From positions 1-64,000 of the forward strand of contig NW_027052935.1 in NCBI RefSeq assembly GCF_011386835.1: 64,000 nucleotides of DNA. Reading direction: 5' to 3'. Numbering within the stretch: the stretch's first letter is position 1; the number at the start of each line of letters is the position of its first letter. The translations under genes were made by a program, and so were the position numbers. Below the pieces are notes generated by a model. That model had not been told where the DNA came from. It saw nothing but the letters and a program-made list of their open reading frames with translations, and ran no database searches. Below are positions 20,994-32,780 of the stretch, piece by piece. Origin of the DNA: Chrysemys picta bellii. Its lineage: Eukaryota; Chordata; Testudines; Emydidae.

Positions 20994-22034
20994 TTGGGAA
21001 TTGGTCCTGCTTTGAGGACGGGGTTGGAGTAGATGACCTCTTGAGGTCCCTTCCAACCCTGATATTCTATGATTCTATGATTCTATGAAAGTCACAGGGG
21101 TCTCTGAGGTTTCCCTGGCCCTAAGCCCCTGTCCTGCCTGGCTGATGTCAGCATCTCGCTCTGAGGTTACCACCTCCCTAACACCTTTGACCAATAGGCT
21201 GAGGTCCTGAAAAGGCCTTTGTGATGTCACTGCCACACCCAACCAAACCCAGAAGTGCTAATGTCCTGCTGCTGGCCTGACACTTTGAAGGTTTGAGCTA
21301 CTCTGTGTGGATCACCCCACTCAATGCGTCTTCATTCTAGGAAGCAAGCCGGCTAGACAGTAAAACATCACAGGCTGCTCCCAATACTACACTCAGTGTT
21401 TCCAAAATTTGTAGACTTTATGGCCACAAGAGACCTTTAGAGCATCTCATCTAAGCCCCTGCATATCATAGGCCTCCTGTATAGTACAATAGTTACTTTT
21501 TGGGCACACACATTCCAGAAAGGCATCTAGTCTTCATTCAATGACATCAAGAGATGGAGAATCCACCACTTTCCCTTTTAGTGAGTGCCAGGGGGCTCCA
21601 TTTCCCCTTCCACTAGTTCCCCATTTACAGTGAGACAGAGCAGTACCTGCAGCAGGGAGCGGGAGTTGCTGATGGCCTCAGAGGCACAGCCCCTGCAGTG
21701 TCTCAGGAATCTGGCGCAAGTGCCGGATGATGCGGAGCTGGTGCATCACTTTTGGCCGTGACCTCCTCCTGCTGCAAGGGAACGAGAACCTGTCAGAGAC
21801 TCAAACGCCCCGAGGAATCTGGAGGAATTAAGGGCACCTGGAACCAGCAGTATTTCCACCCAGCACCTGCCGACCACTGAGGGATAAATTCACCTCCTGA
21901 ACCCCAGAATGGAGTCTTCTTGTCCTTTCTAGTAACCTCCAGTGCCAACCCCCCTCCTTGAAGGATGAGCTCCTGCTATCTCCCCCTCAGTGCCCTTGAC
22001 AGCTGTTCCACCTCCAAACCACAGCTCAAGTTAT

Positions 22035-25000
22035 TAGTACCTATGGACACAGACTGGCTAACCTAGTGAGGAGGGCTTTAAACTAGGTTCGACGGGGACA
22101 GGTGAGCAAAGCCCACAGGTAAGTGGGGAACATGGAGACCGGGGAGATGGGTCAAAAACGAGAGGGAGTGTGGGCTATATTGTCAGAGAGAAAGGAGGGT
22201 CAGGACAAAACTGGGAGGAAAGATCAAACCAGTATCTTAGATGCCTATATACAAATGCGAGAAGTATGGGGAATAAGCAGGAAGAACTGGAAGTGCTAAT
22301 AAATAAATACAACTATGACATTGTTGGCATCACTGAAACTTGGTGGGATAATACACGTGATTGGAATGTTGGTGTGGATGGGTACAGCTTGCTCAGGAAG
22401 GATAGACAGGGGAAAAAGGGAGGAGGTGTTGCCTTGTATATTAAAAATGTACACACTTGGACTGAGGTAGAGATGGACATAGGAGACGGAAGTGTTGAGA
22501 GTCTCTGGGTTAGGCTAAAAGGGGTAAAAAACAAGGGAGATGTCATGCTAGGAGTCTACTACAGGCCACCTAACCAGGTGGAAGAGGTGGATGAGGCTTT
22601 TTTTAAGCAACTAACAAAATCATCCAAAGCCCAAGATTTGGTGGTGATGGGGGACTTCAACTATCCGGCTATATGTTGGGAAAATAACACAGCGGGGCAC
22701 AGACTATCCAACAAATTCCTGGACTGCATTGGAGACAACTTTTTATTTCAGAAGGTTGAAAAAGCTACTGGGGGGAAGCTGTTCTAGACTTGATTTTAAC
22801 AAATAGGGAGGAACTCGTTGAGAATTTGAAAGTAGAAGGCAGCCTGGGTGAAAGTGATCATGAAATCATAGAGTTTGCAATTCTAAGGAAGGGTAGAAGG
22901 GAGAACAGCAAAATAGAGACAATGGATTTCAGGAAGGCAGATTTTGGTAAGCTCAGAGAGCTGATAGGTAAGGTCCCATGGGAATCAAGACTGAGGGGAA
23001 AAACAACTGAGGAGAGTTGGCAGTTTTTCAAAGGGACACTATTAAGGGCCCAAAAGCAAGCTATTCCGCTGGTTAGGAAAGATAGAAAATGTGGCAAAAG
23101 ACCACCTTGGCTTAACCATGAGATCTTGCATGATCTAAAAAATAAAAAGGAGTCATATAAAAAATGGAAACTGGGACAGATTACAAAGGATGAATATAGG
23201 CAAACAACACAGGAATGCAGGGGCAAGATTAGAAAGGCAAAGGCACAAAATGAGCTCAAACTAGCTACGGGAATAAAGGGAAACAAGAAGACTTTTTATC
23301 AATACATTAGAAGCAAGAGGAAGACCAAAGACAGGGTAGGCCCACTGCTTAGTGAAGAGGGAGAAACAGTAACAGGAAACTTGGAAATGGCGGAGATGCT
23401 TAATGACTTCTTTGTTTCGGTCTTCACCGAGAAGTCTGAAGGAATGCCTAACAGAGTGAATGCTAATGGGAAGGGGGTAGCTTTAGCAGATAAAATAAAA
23501 AAAGAACAAGTTAAAAATCACTTAGAAAAGTTAGATGCCTGCAAGTCACCCGGGCCTGATGAAATGCATCCTAGAATACTCAAGGAGCTAATAGAGGAGG
23601 TATCTGAGCCTCTAGCTATTATCTTTGGAAAATCATGGGAGACGGGAGAGATTCCAGAAGACTGGAAAAGGGCAAATATAGTGCCCATCTATAAAAAGGG
23701 AAATAAAAACAACCCAGGAAACTACAGACCCCAGTGAGTTTAACTTCTGTGCCAGGGAAGATAATGGAGCAAGTAATTAAGGAAATCATCTGCAAACACT
23801 TGGAAGGTGGTAAGGTGATAGGGAACAGCCAGCATGGATTTGTGAAGAACAAATCATGTCAAACCAATCTGATAGCTTTCTTTGATAGGATAACGAGCCT
23901 TGTGGATAAGGGTGAGGCTGTGGATGTGGTATACCTAGACTTTAGTAAGGCATTTGATACGGTCTCGCATGATATTCTTATTGATAAACTAGGCAAATAC
24001 AATTTAGATGGGGCTACTATAAGGTGGGTGCATAACTGGCTGGATAACCGTACTCAGAGAGTTGTTATTAATAGTTCCCAATCCTGCTGGAAAGCCATAA
24101 CGAGTGGGGTATCGCAGGGGTCTGTTTTGGGACCGGCGCTGTTCAATATCTTCATCAACGACTTAGATATTGGCATAGAAAGTACGCTTATTAAGTTTGC
24201 GGATGATACCAAACTGGGAGGGATTGCAACTGCTTTGGAGGACAGGGTCATAATTCAAAATGATCTGGACAAATTGGAGAAATGGTCTGAGTTAAACAGG
24301 ATGAAGTTTAACAAAGACAAATGCAAAGTGCTCCACTTAGGAAGGAACAATCAGTTTCACACATACAGAATGGGAAGAGACTGTCTAGGAAGGAGTACGG
24401 CAGAAAGGGATCTAGGGGTTATAGTGGACCACAAGCTAAATATGTGTCAACAGTGTGATGCTGTTGCAAAAAAAGCAAACCTGATTCTGGGAAGTATTAA
24501 CAGGTGTGTTGTGAGCAAGACACGAGAAGTCATCCTTCCGCTCTACTCTGCTCTGGTTAGGCCTCAGCTGGAGTATTGTGTCCAGTTCTGGGCACCGCAT
24601 TTTAAAAAAGATGTGGAGAAATTGGAAAGGGTCCAGAGAAGAGCAACAAGAATGATTAAAGGTCTTGAGAACATGACCTATGAAGGAAGGCTGAAAGAAT
24701 TGGCTTTGTTTAGTTTGGAAAAGAGAAGACTGAGAGGAGACATGATAGCAGTTTTCAGGTATTTAAAAGGGTGTCATAAGGAGGAGGGAGAAAACTTGTT
24801 CACCTTAGCCTCTAAGGATAGAACCAGAAGCAATGGGTTTAAAGTGCAGCAAGGGAGGTCTAGGTTGGACATTAGGAAAAAGTTCCTAACTGTCAGGGTG
24901 GTTAAACACTGGAATAAATTGCCGAGGGAGGTTGTGGAATCTCCATCTCTTGAGATATTTAAGAGTAGGTTAGATAAATGTCTATCAGGGATGGTCTAGA

Positions 25001-25090
25001 TGGTATTTGGTCCTGCCACGCGGGCAGGGGACTGGACTCGATGACCTCTCGAGGTCCCTTCCAGTCCGATAATCTATGAATGTATGAAAA
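22035..25090 (+). mobile_element. CR1 LINE of a different subfamily (CR1-B)
   Basis: Starts inside the last codons of ORF1 ([13 protein letters not shown], 22050-22086) and ends at gataatctatgaatgtatgaa. It is clearly distinct in sequence from the CR1 of copies 1-4 (many replacements, no solo LTR, no amber codon). No other monomer in the window carries it. It is private to copy 0 of the higher-order repeat, so it is younger than the shared insertions or was lost elsewhere. Confidence 0.88.
22170..24999 (+). pseudogene. CR1-B ORF2 with two frameshifts
   Basis: Three consecutive frames: 22170-22787, 22790-23737 and 23734-24999. The first holds the APE-type endonuclease ([33 protein letters not shown]), with Trp at the place where copies 1-4 have TAG. 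It is broken near a G-run at about 22770. The second carries SDHEI and the linker, and is broken near 23730 at NYRP. The third has the RT core ([20 protein letters not shown]) and the full C-terminus to TAG at 24997-24999. The two small indels kill the enzyme, although all catalytic motifs that I can see are intact. Confidence 0.9.
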
Positions 25091-25886
25091 AAACACTGTT
25101 CTCCACCCCCACCCAGGTTGGCCAGGGAGGCGGCTCTAGCAGGGGGGGCAGGAGGGATTCTGGCAGCAGTGAAGTGGGTTGCGGGGAAGTTGAGATCTTG
25201 ACCCAAGTCATCCCAGACACTAATGCTAAGCCACAGGATGGCAGCATCTAGTGTTAGTGGAGTCCAAACACTATTTCAACCCCACAGTTTTCGAGGAACA
25301 GGAGAAAGGACAAAAGAAGTAAGAGATGAAGAGAAAGGAAGGAGGGATGGAGGAAAAGGTAAAACAAAAAGGACAAACCCTAATGTCCCCAGTGATTCTA
25401 CGGCACAAAATCCAAGGGATGGAATAAAATTCTGCCATCTTAAACTACTGTTTTCCATGCCTAGAATTCAGCTGGCACCACGTGGATCAGACTGAGCAGC
25501 TGCCAAAACCTCTTGGAGGCTCTTACCTTCTAAACAGGGACGTCTGTTTTCTAGTAAAATCAGTAAAAGGAAAGGAGAAAACTCGAAAGAGGCTCCTGCA
25601 CGCACTCACGTACGTGAACCCTAATACTCTCTCAGTCCTCAAAGAAAGACCCCGAGAAGGAGACTTGCTGAAGCAAAGCCACAGGGTCTCTGAGGTTTCC
25701 CTGGCCCTGTGCTCCTGTCCTGCCAGGCTGATGTCAGCATCTCTCTCTGAGGTCACCACCTCCCTAACACATTTGACCAATAAGCTGACATCCTGCAAAA
25801 GGCCTTTGTGATGTCACTGCCACACCCAACCAAACCCTGAAGTGCTAATGTCCTGCTGCTGGCCTGACACTTTGAAGGTTTGAGGT

Positions 25887-26736
25887 TGTCATAACTATAA
25901 AGGGAAGGGTAACAGCTGTCCTGTGTACAGTACTATAAAATCCTCCTGGCCAGAGACTCCAAAATCCTTTTCCCTCTAAAGGGTTAAGAAGCTCAGGTAA
26001 CCTGGCTGGCATCTGACCTAAAGGACCAATAAGGGGACAAGATACTTTCAAATCTTGGGGAGGGGAAGGCTTTTGTTTGTGTTCTTTGTTTGTGTGGGTG
26101 TTCGCCCTCGGGACTGAGAGGGACCAGACATCAATCCAGGTTCTCCACATCTTTCTAAACAAGTCTCTCCTATTTCAAACAAGGCGTGTTAGTTTTCCTT
26201 TGTTTTCTCAACTTGTATATGTACCTTTTACTAGAGTGTTTATCTTTGTTTGCTGTACTTTGAACCTAAGACTAGAGGGGAGTCCTCTGAGCTCTTTAAG
26301 TTTGATTACCCTGTAAGGTAAATTTCCATACTGATTTTACAGAGATGATTTTTACCTTTTTCTTTAATTAAAAGCCTTATTTTTAAGAACCTGATTGATT
26401 TTTCCTTGTTTTAAGATCCAAGGAGTTTGGATCTTGATTCACCAAGAGTTGGTGGGAGGAAGGAGGGGAATGGTTAATTTCTCCTTCTTTTAGATCCAAG
26501 GGGGTTGGATCTGTATTCACCAGAAGTTGGTGTGAGGAAGGAGGTGGGATAGTTTATTTCTCCTTGTTTTAAGATCCAAGGGGTTTGGATCTGTATTCAC
26601 CAGGGAATTGGTGAAAGGTTTCTCAAGGCTACCCAGGGGAGGAAATTAGCCTTGGGATGGTGGTTAAGCTTAGAAGTTTTCATGCAGGCCCCTACATTTG
26701 TACCCTAAACTTCAAAGTGGGGATACAGCCTTGACA
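25887..26736 (+). mobile_element. Solo Gypsy LTR (850 bp), copy 0
   Basis: Starts TGTCATAAC and ends TTGACA. The flanks are gaggt (25882-25886) and caggt (26737-26741), a 5-bp duplication with one mismatch. It belongs to the same family as the LTR of the truncated Gypsy element at 2549-3194. Inside, at about 26400-26630, there are three tandem copies of an approximately 85-bp unit (gatccaagg...ttggatctg...ttggtg). The same insertion occurs at 46469-47319. Confidence 0.9.
26400..26630 (+). repeat. Threefold internal repeat of the Gypsy LTR
   Basis: Three units, each with agatccaagg, ttggatct, attcacca and ttggtg, separated by tggttaatttctcc-like spacers. The truncated LTR at 2549 has only two, so the number of units varies within the family. 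Confidence 0.8.
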
Positions 26737-27025
26737 CAGGTACTCTCTGTGGATCACCCCACTCAATGCGTCTTCATTCTAGGAAGCAAGCCGGCTAGAC
26801 AGTAAAACATCACAGGCTGCTCCCAATACTACACTCAGTGTTTCCAAAATTTGAATACTTTATGGCCACAAGAGACCTTTAGAGCATCTCATCTAAGCCC
26901 CTGCATATCATAGGCCTCCTGTATAGTACAATAGTTACTTTTTGGGCACACACATTCCAGAAAGGCATCTAGTCTTCATTCAATGACATCAAGAGATGGA
27001 GAATCCACCACTTTCCCTTTTAGTG

Positions 27026-28519
27026 AGTGCCAGGGGGCTCCATTTCCCCTTCCACTAGTTCCCCATTTACAGTGAGACAGAGCAGTACCTGCAGCAGGGA
27101 GAGGGAGTTGCTGAAAGACTCAGAGGAACAACCCATGCAGTGTCTCAGGCACCTGGCACAAGTGGCGGATGATGCGGGTGCATCACTTTGGCCGTGACGT
27201 CCTCCTGCTGCAAGGGAACGAGAACCTGTCAGAGACTCAAACGCCCCGAGGAATCAGGGGGAATTAAGGGCACCGGGAACAAGCAGTATTTCCACTCAGC
27301 ACCTGCCCACCGCTGAGGGATGAATTCACCTCCTGAACCCCAGAATGGAGTCTTCTTGTCCTTTCTAGTAACCTCCAGTGCCAAATCCCCTCCTTGAAGG
27401 GTGAGCTGCTGCTACCTCCCTCTCAGTGCCCTTGACAGCTGTTCCACCACCAAACCACAGCTCAAGTTATCAGAACCCTCTTCTCCACCCCCACCCAGGT
27501 TGGCCAGGGAGGCGGCTCTAGCAGGGGTGGCAGGAGGGATTCTGCCAGCAGTGAAGTGGGTTCCGGGGAGGTTGAGATCTTGCCCCAAGTCATCCCAGAC
27601 ACCAATGCTAATCCACACGATGGCAGCATCTAGTGTCAGTGGAGTCCAAGCACTATTTCAACCACACAGGTTTGGATGAACTCCCCACAAAGGGAGGTGA
27701 AGAGCACCCCCAGCAACACACAAACACACAAACCACTCCCGGTGGTGGGAGGGGAACAGGAGAAAGGACAAAAGAAATAAGAGATGAAGAGAAAGGAAGG
27801 AGGGAGGGAGGAAAAGGTAAAACGAAAAGGACAAACACTAATGTCTCCAGTGATTCTACGGGACAAAATCACAGGGAGGGAATAAAATTCTGCCACCTTG
27901 AACTAGTGTTTTCCATGCTTAGAATTCAGCTGGCACCAGGTGGATCAGACTGAACAGGATACAAACCTCTCCGAGGCACTTACCTTCCTCAAAGAGAGAC
28001 CTCAAGGAGGAGACTTGCTGAAGCAAAGCCAGAGGGGTCTCTGAGGTTTCCCTGGCCCTCATGTCAGCATCTCTCTCTGATGTCAGCATCTCTCTCTGAG
28101 GTCACCACCTCCCTAACACATTTGACCAATAAGCTGACGTCCTGCAAAAGGCCTTTGTGATGTCACTGCCACACCCAACCAAACCCTGAAGTGCTAATGT
28201 CCTCCTGCTGGCCTGACACTTTGAAGGTTTGAGCTACTCTGTGTGAATCACCCCACTCAATGGGTCTTCATTCTAGGAAGCAAGCCGGCTAGACAATAAA
28301 ACATCAGAGGCTGCTCCCAATGCTACACTCCGTGTTTCCAAAATTACTACACTTTATGGCCAGAAGAGACCTTTAGAGCATCTCATCTAAGCCCCTGCAT
28401 ATCATAGGCCTCCTGTATAGTACAATAGTTACTTTTTGGGCACACACATTCCAGAAAGGCATCTAGTCTTCATTCAATGACATCAAGAGATGGAGAATCC
28501 ATCACTTTCCCTTTTAGTG
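27026..28519. repeat. Array monomer U8 (short type, 1494 bp)
   Basis: Contains the short-type deletion (cttaccttcctcaaagag at about 27980), an imperfect CA-rich tract (27717-27732) and the duplicated atgtcagcatctctctct at about 28060-28100. The exon-like block has lost about 9 bp (gatgatgcgggtgcatc). Counterpart of 47609. Confidence 0.9.
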
Positions 28520-29357
28520 AGTGCCAGGGGGCTCCATTTCCCCTTCCACTAGCTCCCCATTTACAGTGAGCCAGAGCAGTACCTGCAGCAGGGAGGGGGA
28601 GTTCCTGAAGCCCTCAGAGGCGCAGCCCCTGCAGTGTCTCAGGCACGTGGCGTAAGTGCAGGATGATGCGGAGCTGGTGCATCATTTTGGCCGTGACGTC
28701 CTCCTGCTGCAAGGGAACGAGAACCTGTCAGAGACTCAAACGCCCCGAGGAATCAGGGGGAATTAAGGGAACCTGGAACCAGCAGTATTTCCACCCAGCA
28801 CCTGCCCATCAATGAGAGATGAATTCACCTCCTGAACCCCAAAATGGAGTCTTCTTGTCCTTCCTAGAAACCTCCAGAGCCAACCCCCCTCCTTGTAGGG
28901 TGAGCTCCTGCTACCTCCTGTTCAGTGCCCTTCACAGATATTCCACCTCCAAACCACAGCTCAAGTCATCAGAACCCTCTTCTCCACCCCGACACAGGTT
29001 GGGCTGGGAGGCGGCTCTAACAGGGTGTGCAGGAGGGATTCTGACAGCAGTGAAGTAGGTTGCAGGGAGGTTGAGATCTTGACCCAACTCATCCCAGACA
29101 CTAATGCTAAGTCACACAATGGCAGCATCTACTGTCAGTGGGGTCCAAGCACTATTTCAACCCCACAGTTTTGGATCAACTCCCCACAAGGGGAGGCGAA
29201 GAGAACCATCAGCACCACACACACACACACACACACACACCACACTCCTGGTGGTGTGAGGGGAACAAGAGAAAGGACAAAAGAAGTAAGAGATGAAGAG
29301 AAAGGAAGGAGGGATGGAGGAAAAGGGAAAAGGAAAAGGACAAACCCTAATGTCCCC

Positions 29358-29837
29358 ATGTCGGACATCAGGAATGGTAACATACATAAGCCAGTATGTG
29401 AACACTTCAATCTCCCTGGTCATTCTATTACAGATTTAAAAGTCACTATCATTGAACAAAAAAAACTTCAGAAACAGACTTCAAAGAGAAACAGCAGAAC
29501 TAAAATTCATTTGCAAATTCAACACCATTAATCTGGGCTTGAATAGGGACTGGGAGTGGCTGGCTCACTACAGAAGCAGCTTTTCCTCTCCTGGAATTGA
29601 CACCTCCTCATCTATTATTGGGAGTGGACTACATCCACCCTGATTTTTGAATTGGCCCTGTCAACACTGGTTCTCCACTTGTGAAGTAACTCCCTGCTCT
29701 CCATGTGTCAGTATATAATGCCTGCATCTGTAACTTTCACTCTATGCATCCGAAGAAGTGAGGTTTTTACTCACGAAAGCTTATGCCCAAATAAATCTGT
29801 TAGTCTTTAAGGTGCCACCAGACTCCTTGTTGTTTTT
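29358..29837 (+). repeat. Left terminal repeat (pLTR) of Penelope-like element
   Basis: About 480 bp, same orientation as the right repeat at 32303-32780. It begins inside the endonuclease coding region (gacatcaggaatggtaac) and ends in the 3' untranslated tail (ccaccagactccttgttg). It has eight As at 29457-29464 against seven in the right repeat. A hammerhead-like motif lies at about 29745-29787. Confidence 0.88.
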
Positions 29838-29879
29838 GTAGATACAGACTAACATGGCTACCCCCTGATACTTGACACC

Positions 29880-32587
29880 ATGCAAGGCACTAAATTTAGC
29901 CGTATGGAGTGGAAATCCATCAACCTCAACAAAAAACTTGCACAGATACAGACAGACATCATCTTCCTCTCCAAATGCAAACAGATGGACATCATACCAA
30001 AAGGACTGAAGGTAAAAAATCCATTGCAATCAACATACTACACTGAGTATGGTGAGAGATTGTGCCACACACTCTCTCAAAGAAACTGAGGAACCACCTG
30101 ATCAGCATCCTGTACAGCAGACAGGAGAAGATCAAGAATGAGCTCTCAGAACTGGAGACTCTCATACAATACCAGCCTTCTACACAAACTTCCACGTGGC
30201 TGGACTTTACAAAAATGAGACAAGCCATTTACAATGCACACTTCACTTCTCTACAGAGGAAAAAGGACTGTAAGTTATCTAAACTAATACCTGCCACTAG
30301 GGGCTATAACAATGGTACCCTCAACTCATCTAACAACATTGTCAATCTTTCCAACCACACGCTTAGCCCAGCAGAAGAGTCTGTCCTATCTCGGGGACTC
30401 TCTTTCTGTCCCACCGTCCCCACGAACATGATACAGTTCTGCGGTGATCTGGAAGCCTACTTTCCTCGTCTCCGACTCAAGGAATATTTTCAACGCACCA
30501 CTGAACAGTGCACTGACCCACAGGAACCCTCCTACCAACACTACAAAAAGAAGAATTCTGCGTGGACTCCTCCTGACGGTCGAAATGACAGACTGGACCT
30601 CTACATAGAGTGTTTCCGCAGACGTGCACAGGCTGAAATTGTGGACAAACAACATCACTTGTCCCATAACCTCAGCCGTACAGAACGCAATGCCATCCAC
30701 AGCCTCAGAAACAACTCTGACATTATCATCAAAGGGGCTGACAAAGGAGGTGCTGTAGTCATAATGAACAGGTCAGATTATGAACAGGAGGCTGCCAGGC
30801 AACTCTCCAAGACCACATTCTACAGGCCACTATCCTCTGATCCCACTGAGGAATACCAAAAGAAACTACACCATCTGCTCAAGAAACTCCCAGCTATAGT
30901 ACGGGAACAAATCTACATGGACACACCCCCAGAACCCCGACCAGGGGTATTCTATCTGCTACCCAAGATCCATAAACCCGGAAACCCTGGACGCCCCATC
31001 ATCTCAGGCATTGGCACTCTGACGGCAGGATTATCTGGCTATTTGGCCTCTCTCCTCAGGCCCTATGCTACCAGCACTCCCAGCTATCTTCGAGACACCA
31101 CCAACTTCCTGAGGAAACTACAATGCATTGATGTTCTTCCTGGAAACACCATCCTGGCCACCATGCATGTAGAAGCACTTTATACCAATATTCCACATGA
31201 GGATGGACTACAAGCTGTCAGGAACAGTATCCCTGATGAGGCCACAGCAAGCCTGGTGGCTGAGCTTTGTGACTTTGTCCTCACCCACAACCACTTCAGA
31301 TTTGGGGACAACTTATACCTTCAAGTCAGTGGCACTGCTATGGGTACTCGCATGGCCCCACAGTATGCCAACATTTTTATGGCTGACTTAGAACAACGCT
31401 TCCTCAGCTCTCGTCCCCTAGTGCCCCTCCTCTACTTGCACTACATTGACGACATCTTCATCATATGGACCCATGGAAAGGAGGCCCTTGAAGAATTCCA
31501 CCTGGACTTCAACAATTTCCACCCCACCATCAACCTCAGCCTGGACCAGTCCACACAAGAGATCCACTTCCTGGACACTACAGTACAAATAAGTGATGGT
31601 CACATAAACACCACCCTATACCGGAAACCTACTGACCGCTATACGTACCTACATGCCTCCGGCTTCCATCCAAGACACATCACACGATCCATTGTCTACA
31701 GCCAAGCCCTAAGATACAACCGAATTTGCTCCAACCCCTCAGACTGAGACAAACACCTACAAGATCTTTATCAAGCATTCGTAAAACTACAATACCCACC
31801 TGGGGAAGTGAGGAAACAGATTGACAGAGCAAGACGGGTACCCAGAAATCACCTACTACAGGACAGGCCCAACAAGGACAATAACAGAACACCACTGGCC
31901 ATCACATACAGCCCCCAGCTAAAACCTCTCCAGCGCATTATCCACAATCTACAACCTATCCTGGAAAATGATCCCTCACTCTCACAGACCTTGGGAGGCA
32001 GGCCAGTCCTCGCTTACAGACAACCCCCCAACCTGAAGCAAATACTCACCAGCAACTACACACCACACCACAGAAACACCAACCCAGGAACCTATCCCCG
32101 TAGCAAACCTCGTTGCCTACTCTGTCCCCATATCTACTCTGGCAACAGCATCAGAGGACCCAACCACATCAGCCACACCATCAGGGACTCATTCACCTGC
32201 ACATCCACTAATGTCATATATGCCATCCTGTGCCAGCAATGCCCCTCTCCCATGTACATTGGCCAAACCGGACAGTCCCTCCGCAAAAGAATAAATGGAC
32301 ACAAATGGGACATCAGGAGTGGTAACATACATAAGCCAGTATGTGAACACTTCAATCTCCCTGGTCATTCTATTACAGATTTAAAAGTCACTATCATTGA
32401 ACAAAAAAACTTCAGAAACAGACTTCAAAGAGAAACAGCAGAACTAAAATTCATTTGCAAATTCAACACCATTAATCTGGGCTTGAATAGGGACTGGGAG
32501 TGGCTGGCTCACTACAGAAGCAGCTTTTCCTCTCCTGGAATTGACACCTCCTCATCTATTATTGGGAGTGGACTACATCCACCCTGA
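29880..32587 (+). pseudogene. Penelope-like RT and GIY-YIG endonuclease, copy A
   Basis: The N-terminal frame (29880-30089: KLAQIQTDIIFL, NPLQSTYYTEYG) passes by a frameshift near 30076 into 30062-31747, interrupted by TGA at 31745-31747, then continues in the same frame to 32587. RT signatures are DKGGAVVIM, GRPIISGIG, ALYTNIP, GTAMGTRMAP, YIDD (residues 461-464 counted from 30062) and FLDTTVQ. The catalytic Asp of motif A is His (369, codon cat at 31166). The C-terminal endonuclease has VIYAI and MYIG (Tyr at 32219 and 32255), LRKRINGHK and CEHFN. Copy B has the same frameshift and the same His, but its stop is elsewhere. Confidence 0.9.
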
Positions 32588-32780
32588 TTTTTGAATTGGC
32601 CCTGTCAACACTGGTTCTCCACTTGTGAAGTAACTCCCTGCTCTCCATGTGTCAGTATATAATGCCTGCATCTGTAACTTTCACTCTATGCATCCGAAGA
32701 AGTGAGGTTTTTACTCACGAAAGCTTATGCCCAAATAAATCTGTTAGTCTTTAAGGTGCCACCAGACTCCTTGTTGTTTT
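32303..32780 (+). repeat. Right terminal repeat (pLTR) of Penelope-like element, copy A
   Basis: 478 bp: the end of the endonuclease frame (to 32587, HPP-stop) plus a 193-bp untranslated tail. The tail contains ccaaataaatctg, an AATAAA-like poly-A signal. The hammerhead-like motif is at about 32688-32730. Confidence 0.85.

Larger units (their letters stand above)
17877..21088 (+). mobile_element. CR1 LINE copy 2 (5'-truncated, nested solo LTR)
   Basis: Begins at ataacagacacttgg inside the endonuclease domain, directly after monomer gctgaagca. It ends in three copies of the ATTCTATG tail at 21088, where monomer aagtcacagg resumes. It has the same TAG in the endonuclease (18222-18224) and the same solo LTR as copy 1. 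Copies 2 and 3 share variants (a codon pair giving His and Ser near 18240) that differ from copies 1 and 4. Confidence 0.9.
16743..21583. repeat. Array monomer U6 (long type) with CR1 copy 2
   Basis: 4841 bp, about 1.63 kb without the CR1. A long (CA)n tract runs at about 17437-17476, followed by the purine tract. Same type as 36033 and 56840 (cttttactga before the anchor, cagtgaag after it, gcaggtgaacagg in the purine tract). The stretch around 17010 (tatttaaactgactacc) is shared with 57110 but not with 36300. Confidence 0.88.
10601..27025. repeat. Higher-order repeat, copy 0 (rearranged)
   Basis: Five anchored monomers in the order short monomer, solo Penelope-like terminal repeat, GC-rich element, CR1 copy 2, then a monomer carrying a second CR1 and a solo Gypsy LTR. 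The order agrees with copy A at 27026-47608, with three differences. The Penelope-like element is reduced to one terminal repeat. Two monomers equivalent to 40849 and 42356 are missing after the CR1. A private CR1 sits at 22035-25090. The first monomer is a hybrid of two types, which marks an unequal exchange. Confidence 0.8.
21584..27025. repeat. Array monomer U7 with second CR1 and solo Gypsy LTR
   Basis: 5442 bp, about 1.53 kb without the 3.06-kb CR1 and the 850-bp LTR with its duplication. The (CA)n tract is deleted: at about 25291 the sequence jumps from the gttttcg end of the GC-rich part into aggaacaggag of the purine tract. The right part matches 45438-47608, including the LTR site. 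The left part carries cccaatactac, as in 43968. Confidence 0.82.
29358..32780 (+). mobile_element. Penelope-like element with terminal repeats, copy A
   Basis: Layout: left terminal repeat 29358-29837, element start at gtagatacagactaacatgg, reading frame 29880-32587 (one frameshift and one stop), right terminal repeat about 32303-32780. Target duplications are cctaatgtcccc (29346-29357) and cctaatatcccc (32781-32792). Tandem terminal repeats that include the end of the coding region are typical of Penelope-like elements. The presence of a GIY-YIG domain fits the Penelope, Poseidon or Neptune groups. I do not assign a subfamily. Confidence 0.92.

Noticed and set aside
29358..32780. LTR retrotransposon or group II intron
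   Set aside because: RT motifs with YIDD, C-terminal GIY-YIG endonuclease and terminal repeats that include coding sequence fit a Penelope-like element; there is no integrase, RNase H or intron-type RNA fold.
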